Below are positions 6,366 to 11,933 of a DNA stretch of 11,933 nt, one piece after another (position 1 is the first letter of the stretch; each line of letters starts with the position of its first letter). Location: NCBI GenBank assembly GCA_965657575.1, contig CBFHOK010000019.1, positions 1-11,933 on the forward strand. The letters are read 5' to 3'. The stretch comes from CAJXVY01 sp965657575 (lineage in GTDB: Bacteria; Actinomycetota; Actinomycetes; Actinomycetales; Microbacteriaceae). The notes below the pieces were generated by a model. That model saw only the letters and a list, made by a program, of their open reading frames with translations, did not search any database and was not told the DNA's origin. The translations under genes were made by a program, and so were the position numbers.

Positions 6366-9300
6366 TGATTCCTCCTCAGTGGAGTCCTGCTCTTCGGTGG
6401 AATCAGTTTCCGTTGTTTCCTCATCTTCGGTATCTGGTTCTTCCGAGGTTTCCTCTTCAGTTACCTGGTCTTGCTCCGAAGATTCTTCATCGGTTTCCAA
6501 ATCGGGTGAGCTTTCAGGATCTTCAGTCACTTCAGGCTCGGGAGCTGGCTCTAATTCTTGCTCCTCCTCTGGGGTTGGCTCAGGGTCACTGGGTTCCTCT
6601 GAGGTAGTTTGCGGCTTTGTGGTGGCCATCGATGCAATTGAGAGGTCGCTATAGCCATAAACATTGTGAGCGATGATTGCAAAGTAGTAAGTGGTGCCCG
6701 CCTGCAGGCCTTCCACCTCGCAAGCTCTCAGAGAAGGAGAGATTTCTCCCTTGCAGCTTCCTGCCTGAACTGGCAGGAAGGGCCCGTCGTCATTCAGTGA
6801 CATCCAAACTTTGTAGTAATCGATGAAGGCACCACCATCCCAGGGTTCATCCCATGTGAGGATCACCTTGTCGGTAAGTGGTGTTGCTTCTGGTTGTTCT
6901 GGCTGGCTGGGTGTTCCTGGCATAACAACTTCATAGACCTCGCCATTTTGAACCTGAATGGTGATGTCTTTCACTCTTGAAACATCGTCTGGGTGAGAGA
7001 CCTTGAATTGCATAGATGATGCGATTCCCGAATTGGAGCCAGAAAGAAGCGCCAGTTGGATCTCACCATTTGAGTCAGTTGACGGACTTGCAGAGGAGTA
7101 TCCAGTCGGCCAGAAATTACATTCCGTATCGCTGGCTCCATCAAAAGGCATAAAGACGTTTTTGTCACAATAATCCGCGAGCCCTTCGAATTGAACCAAT
7201 GCATCTGAGACTGGCTCATCTGAGGCCCATTCCTTGACCTTGATTGTCACGACATCAATTTCAGGGAGGTTGAAATCTAGCTCAGTGTCAGTTTCTACTG
7301 TGAAATCTGCTTTTGCCAGCAGGCCCCAAGGTGTGATTGGTGAAGTCTTAGTGGCCCTGTTGGCATACCTTGATGTCTGGGCATAAATCTGTCCTGCTGT
7401 CCCAGCCGGTATTTCAAAGCTGTAGTTTCCATTTGAATCGGTTACGGATGTCAAAGCATCACGATCGTTGGATACGTAGCTTGCTGAATCCACTAACCAG
7501 TTCATTTCGATTCCGCTGACTGGGGTGACACCATCAGCTAAAAACACCTGTCCCGTTAGAGAAACTTTTGAGCTGATTGCAACCTCTACGGTTTGGCTCA
7601 CGGACGGATCCACCGCGACGGTTTTTGAGCGCTTTGAAAGATTGTCAATCACATTGAACTGGAGCAGATCTGGCCACCTTGGACCGAATTGAGAGTCAAT
7701 GATAGATATTTTCAACTCGCCGTTTGCATCTGTAGATGGAGATTGGGAAGAGAAACCACTGGGCCAGAAATTGCAGGATGTGTCCCTTGCGCCATCGAAG
7801 GGTGACCATGCATTGTTCTCGCAATACAGAGCCATATCCGCAAACTTCACCTCTGCCCCGGCAATCGGGTCGCCGCTGTCCTCGTCCGAGACCCTGAAGG
7901 TGACAGTGTTCAGTTCTGGAAGTCTGAAATCAACTGTGGTGTCCGCTGAAGCTGTTAGTTCCCCCTCGACCACCATTCCAATTGGAGTAATTGGTGTTGT
8001 TGGAGAACCCCCACGACCGTTCCTAGATGTCTGCGCATAGAGCTGCCCCGAAACATCAGGTGAAACCTCTAATGAGTATTGACCATTTTCATCAGTCAGC
8101 GTGTTGACTGCGATTCGGTCATAGGAGCTAATTGATGAACCTGTCGGCAGCCAGTTCATCTCGATGTTTTCAACGGGAGTGGTTCCGTCCTCGAGAGTCA
8201 CAACACCCGAGATGGTGACTGAAGATTTTTGAACTACTGAAATGTTTTCATCAGACTCATATGGATTCAGGGTGATGTCATTAATTGCGCCAGTTGAGGG
8301 ATCTTGCAGGGTGAACTGCCAATTCTCCGGCCAGCGGGAACCGTGTTCTTTGTCGATGATTGCAATCGAGACTTTTCCATTGGCATCAGTTGAAGGACCG
8401 GAGCTCGAATACCCCGCTGGCCAAAACCAACAATCAGTATTGGTTGCTGTTGGGAAAGGCTGAATTGAGTTGTCATCGCAATACTCAGCCATTTTTGGGA
8501 ACCTCAGCATGGCACCTGAAATGGGGTTGCCCGTCTCCTCTTCGGTCAGCGTGAAAGTCAGAATTTTCTGCTTTGGCAGCTTGAAATTCACACTCGTGTC
8601 GTTCTCGATCGTCAGCTCACCCTTTGCCACCAATCCCCAAGGAGTTAGAGGGTCTGTCGGATCTGCACTTCGAGGGCTTCTGGAGGTCTCAGCATATAGC
8701 TGACCTGCTTGTCCGTTCGGAACCTGCAAGAGGAAATCACCGTTTTTATCCGTCACGACACTGACTGCATCGCGACCCCCAGTCGCAATAGATGTGCTGG
8801 CGGGCAGCCAGTTCATCTCAATGCCACTAACTGGGGTAACTCCATCATTCAAATAGACAGTTCCACCGATGAAAGGAAGGTTAGAAGTCCAGGTAATCAT
8901 CACATTGGATGTCTCCCATGAAGAGTTCTGACCACCTCGCATCGCCTTGATTCTGAAGCAGTAGAACTCACTTTCAGTCAGACCGGTTAGTGGATAGGAA
9001 TCTAGTTCAGGTCCGATGTAGGCAAGGTGTTGGAATGTACCCCTGCATCCATCTGGACCCTCGTGGTATTCAATCTTGAACTCGAATTCACCACTTACGC
9101 TGTCGGTCCACTCAAGCTTTCCGGTGTCTGTGTATAAGGCAGTGGCAAGGTGTTCTGAGGGGGTTCCCGAGAAACTTTGAGATTGGTTTGCGCAAAGTGA
9201 TGCCAGCGCTGAAGCGTCTACCCGTCCGCCAGTTGCAACCTTGCCTGAAACGGAGGCTGTTGAACTGGCGGTTGCAAATAGATTTGATATTGCCCGCTCA

Positions 9301-10475
9301 CCACCGGTGCCTCGGTTAGCTGCAACACAAAGAGCGAGCGCACCAGTGACATGCGGTGCTGCCATTGAGGTTCCACTCAGCAACTCATAACCACCGCCAA
9401 ACTTGGTGCTCAAGATATCTGTTCCAGGCGCTGCGATATCAACACTTGTTGACCCATAGTTTGAATAATCAGCTAGGGAGCCATCTTCATCAAGTGCGGC
9501 AACTGTTACCAAGCAGTCCCAGTCACGAATCTCAGTTGAGCAGTCCAGGTTTCCTGGGAACTGCTCGGAACCGTCATTATTGGCAGCACTGTTTCCAGCT
9601 GCGGCAACGAAGATGATTCCAGCATCGCCTCCACGCTGGATGGCTTCCTCAAGTGCTTTGGAGTAACCAACACCTCCCCATGAGTTGTTGGTTGCAATGA
9701 TGTCTAGTCCCTTTTGGGTTCTTAGCTGAGTGATGTAGTCAATAGCCCTAATCGCATTGGAGACACTGGATGTGCCATCAGGGTTACTGATCTTTGCTGA
9801 AATCAACTTCACATTCTGAGCAACACCTGTCACTCCGATGCCATTGTTTCCAACAGCACCAATGGTTCCTGCAACATGTGTTCCGTGGGGGTTCTCCGCA
9901 TTGTCTTTGATTGAACCGTCATCGTTCAAAAAGTCGTATCCGTGGACATCATCGATGAAACCATTTCCATCATCATCGATTCCGTTGCCTGCAATCTCTC
10001 CAGAGTTTGTCCACATGTTGGAGGCAAGATCAGGGTGGGTGTAATCGATACCAGAGTCAATTACAGCGACATAAACACTGTCTGATCCTGTGAAGCCGTT
10101 GGCCCAAGCAGATTCTGCATTTGTTCCAAACCCACTTTCAACCCCCCACATATTCCCGGCAACATATTCAGTGTCATCGGCGGTCTCCACCTCAACTGGA
10201 AGATTTGGCTCAACATACTCAACATGATCTAGTTTCAGATAGGCCTGCTCTGCCCTATCGAAACTAAGACTTGAGGGGAGGGAAAGGATGTAGGTGTTAG
10301 GCGCTAGCTCTTCTAATTGCTGACCTCTAAACAGTTTAAGCTCAGCTGGATTCTCAACAGAACTTTTAACTATCAGGCTTTCAGGGTTTTGAGATTCGGT
10401 CGCATTTGCCGAAGGCAAAAGCCCAAAAGATGTAACTACGAGTGATGCGAATATTGCGAGTATTTTGCGAGCCAT
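5628..10475 (-). CDS. Secreted multidomain subtilisin-like (S8) serine protease
   Basis: 1615 residues. A Sec signal peptide ends PSANA (cleavage after residue 25). Residues about 30-97 resemble a degenerate inhibitor-type propeptide (AEQAYLKLDHVEYVEPN is its usual end). The S8 domain spans about 105-428 with an intact triad: D140 (VAVIDSGIDYTHPDL), H197 (HGTHVAGT), S370 (SGTSMAAPHVTG), plus oxyanion N295 (AAAGNSA). C311/C321 may pair. Next come a fibronectin-III-like domain (about 437-533), three tandem copies of a roughly 218-residue module (534-752, 753-970, 971-1186), a second fibronectin-III-like domain (1187-1289), an 80-residue Glu/Asp/Ser/Thr/Pro linker (1291-1370), and a C-terminal region (1371-1615) in two parts. 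There is no LPXTG signal. Likely a cell-surface or released protease for proteins or peptides in the medium, with the modules acting as stalk or binding parts. The start is supported by AGGGGGAAAC just before ATG. Confidence 0.93.
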   Translation of the reverse strand: MARKILAIFASLVVTSFGLLPSANATESQNPESLIVKSSVENPAELKLFRGQQLEELAPNTYILSLPSSLSFDRAEQAYLKLDHVEYVEPNLPVEVETADDTEYVAGNMWGVESGFGTNAESAWANGFTGSDSVYVAVIDSGIDYTHPDLASNMWTNSGEIAGNGIDDDGNGFIDDVHGYDFLNDDGSIKDNAENPHGTHVAGTIGAVGNNGIGVTGVAQNVKLISAKISNPDGTSSVSNAIRAIDYITQLRTQKGLDIIATNNSWGGVGYSKALEEAIQRGGDAGIIFVAAAGNSAANNDGSEQFPGNLDCSTEIRDWDCLVTVAALDEDGSLADYSNYGSTSVDIAAPGTDILSTKFGGGYELLSGTSMAAPHVTGALALCVAANRGTGGERAISNLFATASSTASVSGKVATGGRVDASALASLCANQSQSFSGTPSEHLATALYTDTGKLEWTDSVSGEFEFKIEYHEGPDGCRGTFQHLAYIGPELDSYPLTGLTESEFYCFRIKAMRGGQNSSWETSNVMITWTSNLPFIGGTVYLNDGVTPVSGIEMNWLPASTSIATGGRDAVSVVTDKNGDFLLQVPNGQAGQLYAETSRSPRSADPTDPLTPWGLVAKGELTIENDTSVNFKLPKQKILTFTLTEEETGNPISGAMLRFPKMAEYCDDNSIQPFPTATNTDCWFWPAGYSSSGPSTDANGKVSIAIIDKEHGSRWPENWQFTLQDPSTGAINDITLNPYESDENISVVQKSSVTISGVVTLEDGTTPVENIEMNWLPTGSSISSYDRIAVNTLTDENGQYSLEVSPDVSGQLYAQTSRNGRGGSPTTPITPIGMVVEGELTASADTTVDFRLPELNTVTFRVSDEDSGDPIAGAEVKFADMALYCENNAWSPFDGARDTSCNFWPSGFSSQSPSTDANGELKISIIDSQFGPRWPDLLQFNVIDNLSKRSKTVAVDPSVSQTVEVAISSKVSLTGQVFLADGVTPVSGIEMNWLVDSASYVSNDRDALTSVTDSNGNYSFEIPAGTAGQIYAQTSRYANRATKTSPITPWGLLAKADFTVETDTELDFNLPEIDVVTIKVKEWASDEPVSDALVQFEGLADYCDKNVFMPFDGASDTECNFWPTGYSSASPSTDSNGEIQLALLSGSNSGIASSMQFKVSHPDDVSRVKDITIQVQNGEVYEVVMPGTPSQPEQPEATPLTDKVILTWDEPWDGGAFIDYYKVWMSLNDDGPFLPVQAGSCKGEISPSLRACEVEGLQAGTTYYFAIIAHNVYGYSDLSIASMATTKPQTTSEEPSDPEPTPEEEQELEPAPEPEVTEDPESSPDLETDEESSEQDQVTEEETSEEPDTEDEETTETDSTEEQDSTEEESLRTVENLAPGKLLIDGVEQSISAIIAEDKKRLTLTVGSASVIALPSREAKEDSSLETFLGKPSKLLLSNLAPSSEVKVYQSAGSTDEPVMIGYAAADETGSADVDFILWRAEAGDSRNVHVLIEDSSGSELQLSLAATVYQRQTQQTQISDEPMFVWTKRLLDANGNETNQVKMYAKNVVGNGKIQFIVDGEEIAWVRTDDPTNSRLRQALGTQYLVRTIDLEPGKNRLRFYIDGEQVRLNTYSG
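6366..6605 (-). other. Acidic Glu/Asp/Ser/Thr/Pro spacer of the subtilase
   Basis: Encodes residues 1291-1370, an extended low-complexity segment rich in E, D, S, T and P (for example EEPSDPEPTPEEEQ, DSTEEQDSTEEES). It separates the protease plus modules from the C-terminal domain and probably acts as a flexible, strongly negative wall- or surface-spanning spacer. The complementary strand shows a Ser/Val-rich open frame (6160-6654) that is only its shadow. Confidence 0.8.
6918..7565 (-). repeat. Subtilase tandem module, copy 3
   Basis: Encodes residues 971-1186. Part A: GVTPVSGIEMNWL (982-994), then TDSNGNYSFEIP and GQIYAQTSR (1028-1036). Part B: C1103 and C1119 sixteen residues apart in YCDKN...CNFWPTGYSS, then PSTDSNG (1131). 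This copy lacks the RWP motif found near the end of copies 1 and 2 (it reads SGIASSMQF instead), so it is the most diverged at that position. Confidence 0.85.
7566..8219 (-). repeat. Subtilase tandem module, copy 2
   Basis: Encodes residues 753-970. Part A: GTTPVENIEMNWLP (764-777), TDENGQYSLEV, GQLYAQTSR (810-818), TPITPIG. Part B: SGDPIAGAEVKF, C885 and C901 in YCENN...CNFWPSGFSS, PSTDANG (913), and RWPDLLQF. Each part has the look of a carboxypeptidase-regulatory or CnaB-like beta sandwich. Confidence 0.87.
8220..8876 (-). repeat. Subtilase tandem module, copy 1
   Basis: Encodes residues 534-752. Part A: GVTPVSGIEMNWLP (545-558), TDKNGDFLLQVP, GQLYAETSR (591-599), PLTPWG. Part B: TGNPISGAMLRF, C666 and C682 in YCDDN...CWFWPAGYSS, PSTDANG (694), and RWPENWQF. 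Motif-to-motif distances to copy 2 are 219 residues and from copy 2 to copy 3 are 218, so the array is very regular. Confidence 0.87.
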
Positions 10476-10491
10476 GTTTCCCCCTATTTTG

Positions 10492-10520
10492 ATTTTATAT
10501 AAAAACCTAGTGTTTGGACA
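10492..10520 (-). promoter_or_regulatory. Candidate promoter of the subtilase gene
   Basis: On the minus strand, TATAAAAT (10499-10492) lies 16 bases upstream of the ATG. It contains TAAAAT, five of six matches to the -10 consensus. A weak -35 candidate, TGTCCA (10520-10515), sits at 17-base spacing with three matches. Transcription would start near 10486, giving a leader of only about ten bases that consists almost entirely of AGGGGGAAAC. Confidence 0.38.
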
Positions 10521-10522
10521 TC

Positions 10523-10547
10523 AGCCAGACGGGGGACGGGTTTGGCT
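10523..10547 (-). terminator. Hairpin after the Cys-rich protein gene
   Basis: AGCCAGAC (10523-10530) and GTTTGGCT (10540-10547) form an 8-bp stem with a 9-base loop. It starts directly after the stop codon of the 140-residue protein gene. On the minus-strand transcript there is one A-C mismatch; about a dozen bases beyond it lies GGTTTTT. A possible terminator separating the channel operon from the subtilase gene. Confidence 0.35.
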
Positions 10548-10970
10548 TCAGTCGTTTCCGTTATTCAGTCTCTCAATCTCATGAGTAAGCTTGTCCACAG
10601 ACTTACTGATCCTCATTAGCTCTTTGAGCATGATTACCCTGAAAACGGAAGACGCGTAATCCTCCCAGTCGTTTGTGCCCGTTAGGGAAAAAGATGCAAA
10701 TTTCCCTTCGGTCAGAGCCTTGTTGTATTTTCCACCTATGGCCATCTCCTGGATCAGTGCATTAATGAGAGACTCCTGTTCCTCGATTGAGTTATCCGTG
10801 AGCGAGTAAAGACCGACTCCATGACCCCCCTCCCTTCTTTTGGTGGCCTCTTGCTCCTTTGTTATCGTCGGCAACTTGCAGTTCTTGCAGGGTTCCCCGG
10901 GAGTCAATAATTTCACCCCAAAGTGGGCTCGTTCATCTTCAGAACATTTGCAGATTTGCTCCTCTGTCAT
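10548..10970 (-). CDS. Small Cys-rich, coiled-coil protein coupled to an ion channel
   Basis: 140 residues; no family recognised. The N-terminus has four cysteines in two close pairs, C7-K-C9 and C28-K-N-C31, with H16 nearby, which suggests a small zinc-binding or redox site. There is no signal peptide and no transmembrane segment, so the protein should be cytoplasmic. A basic, Gly-rich stretch (about 38-53, KRREGGHG) leads to helical segments: 61-78 (SIEEQESLINALIQEM) and a longer one at 103-136 ending ISKSVDKLTHEIERLN, with coiled-coil-like heptads. The start is six bases after the TAG of the channel gene, and that stop lies inside the ribosome binding site (GAAAGGTAGGAAG), so translation is probably coupled. 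It may be a soluble partner of the channel's cytoplasmic coiled-coil tail. That is inferred from gene order only. Confidence 0.75.
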   Translation of the reverse strand: MTEEQICKCSEDERAHFGVKLLTPGEPCKNCKLPTITKEQEATKRREGGHGVGLYSLTDNSIEEQESLINALIQEMAIGGKYNKALTEGKFASFSLTGTNDWEDYASSVFRVIMLKELMRISKSVDKLTHEIERLNNGND

Positions 10971-10976
10971 AGCTTC

Positions 10977-11822
10977 CTACCTTTCACCTTGTCTGATCTG
11001 TTTGAGCCTGGCTTCTAAAATCTCAATCTCAGCCTCTGTCACTTGCCCATCTGCGAGGCTCATTTCTACGTCATCCGCGAGCTTCTCAAGATTGATAATT
11101 CTTTGCATCTGTTCAGCATTCTCTTTTCTAGCCTCATCCATGGCATTTAGAACAATTCCAATGAGGATATTTAGAACAGTGAAAACAATCACAAACATGT
11201 AGGAAATGAAAAACGGGAAGGCCAGCGGGGAGATGGAAATTCCATCTTCAAATGTTTGGGGGAAGTTTTCAAGTGTAAGCATCACGAATAGCGTCTTGAG
11301 TGAGGCGCCAATGTCCCCCCAAGCCTCAGGAAGACTGCTTCCAAATAAATATGTCCCTGCCATACCGTAAAGGAAAAGCAACAGACCTATCAGCACGGAG
11401 ATGCTCATCAGTGGAGGAACACTTCTGACTATGGAGAGACTGAGGATTCGGACTTCAGGTAAGAACCTAAAGATTCGAACCAATCTCAAAAGTCTCAAAA
11501 GCCTCAAGACAACTGTTTGACCCTGGGCGAAGGGTGAAAGACCCACCACTATGAAATCGAAAATGTTCCAGCCAGAGCCAAAGAATTTCCAAGGCTTTTT
11601 TCCATAAGAGGCAATCCTGATCAAAAGCTCAACTAAATAGATGAGGTAGCAGAGCTCATCTATCAGGATCAGAGTTTCGGACTGGTCCGTCGATGTTGGA
11701 AGCGTAAGCCAGGCTAAAGCGATGGCGTTTATGAATATAACGGCACCAATCAGCAGCTCGAATCTATCGCTTTCAACTATTCGAGCGAGCCATTGAATTC
11801 TGTAATCTTCAATTTTTTTCAT
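10977..11822 (-). CDS. Single-domain voltage-gated cation channel (BacNaV/ion transport family)
   Basis: 281 residues, the normal size for NaChBac-type channels, which assemble as homotetramers in the cytoplasmic membrane. S1 about 21-40; S2 about 52-71 with acidic E65; S3 about 84-95 with N86 and D89; S4 about 104-120 (VVLRLLRLLRLVRIFRF) with five Arg at every third position (107, 110, 113, 116, 119), a complete voltage sensor. S5 about 137-160; pore helix and filter 172-188, with TLENFP (183-188; E185 is the selectivity glutamate); S6 about 200-228 with the conserved N218. A cytoplasmic coiled coil (about 229-277) follows, as in NaChBac. The filter differs from the usual TLESW: Ser becomes Asn and Trp becomes Phe, so Na+ versus Ca2+ selectivity cannot be assumed. 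The start at 11822 has only a weak site (CAGGG). It is followed closely by the Cys-rich gene. Confidence 0.88.
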   Translation of the reverse strand: MKKIEDYRIQWLARIVESDRFELLIGAVIFINAIALAWLTLPTSTDQSETLILIDELCYLIYLVELLIRIASYGKKPWKFFGSGWNIFDFIVVGLSPFAQGQTVVLRLLRLLRLVRIFRFLPEVRILSLSIVRSVPPLMSISVLIGLLLFLYGMAGTYLFGSSLPEAWGDIGASLKTLFVMLTLENFPQTFEDGISISPLAFPFFISYMFVIVFTVLNILIGIVLNAMDEARKENAEQMQRIINLEKLADDVEMSLADGQVTEAEIEILEARLKQIRQGER

Positions 11823-11834
11823 AGCCCTGAGCTT

Positions 11835-11933
11835 CTAAAGATCCTGGTTTTCCTGGGTATTGTCTGATGGGATCGTTTGCGCCGGCCTTATATTCGGCAT
11901 TGCCTTTGAAACAAGATGCACATTTTCAAAAGC
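11835..11933 (-). CDS. C-terminal end of an unknown upstream gene (partial)
   Basis: An open frame enters from the right edge on the minus strand and stops at TAG (11835-11837), 12 bases before the channel start. It gives 32 residues, including LVSKAMPNIRPAQTIPSD, with a polar, probably unstructured tail (NTQENQDL). No family can be recognised. The spacing fits an operon gene upstream of the channel, and the weak ribosome binding site of the channel would then fit translational coupling. It could be a chance open stretch, since 33 codons is short. Confidence 0.4.
   Translation of the reverse strand, partial: AFENVHLVSKAMPNIRPAQTIPSDNTQENQDL

Noticed and set aside
6160..6654. Plus-strand 164-codon Ser/Val-rich frame
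   Set aside because: It is antisense to the acidic spacer and adjoining parts of the subtilase; its Ser/Val runs are the mirror of Glu/Asp/Thr codons. No ribosome binding site or recognisable domain.
11889..11911. Promoter upstream of the channel (TATAAG with TTGTTT at 16 bases)
   Set aside because: The -35 is poor and the site lies inside an open frame that appears to be the end of an upstream operon gene.
1..11933. Toxin-antitoxin, CRISPR, restriction, phage or integron system
   Set aside because: I found no direct-repeat array, integrase, transposase, methyltransferase or toxin-like pair. The nucleases here belong to housekeeping or secreted families rather than to a visible defence island.

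Overview
The window looks like a piece of chromosome from a Gram-positive actinobacterium with moderate GC (about half by eye), most like a small-genome aquatic Microbacteriaceae lineage (Aquiluna/Rhodoluna type). The clues are a lipoprotein nuclease of the actinobacterial HNH plus Excalibur type, a TM0106-family RecB-like nuclease, a very large Sec-exported subtilase with actinobacterial-style surface modules, and a NaChBac-type channel. The lineage is inferred from protein style only. I see no tRNA, rRNA, CRISPR array, insertion sequence or phage gene.

Left part, plus strand: the C-terminal end of an NfeD-like protein (1-129) is followed by an SPFH/stomatin-like protein (138-1007), the classic NfeD-SPFH membrane pair. 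A secreted lipoprotein nuclease (1059-2090) comes next. It converges on a small DUF4282 membrane protein on the minus strand (2190-2480), with a hairpin between them. The 400-base stretch 2481-2882 holds the decayed remains of a bacterial PH-domain gene (minus strand). An SDR oxidoreductase (2883-3677) and a stand-alone RecB-like/RNase H-like nuclease with a TTG start (3821-5413) follow. They are separated by a perfect 10-bp hairpin capped by GAAA.

Right part, minus strand: the order of transcription is the tail of an unknown gene (11835-11933), a six-transmembrane voltage-gated cation channel (11822-10977), a small Cys-rich/coiled-coil protein (10970-10548), then a 1615-residue secreted subtilisin-like protease (10475-5628), and possibly a 61-codon membrane ORF (5591-5406) that converges on the nuclease. 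The channel and the Cys-rich protein are six bases apart and almost certainly co-translated.

The most interesting content is (i) the protease, which carries three tandem copies of a roughly 218-residue two-part module with strictly repeated motifs and a repeated cysteine pair, then an acidic spacer and a C-terminal module that may hold it at the cell surface; (ii) the channel/Cys-rich protein pair, with an atypical TLENFP selectivity filter; and (iii) a GGGGGA-type element pressed unusually close to the ATG of four genes, three of which encode exported or membrane proteins.
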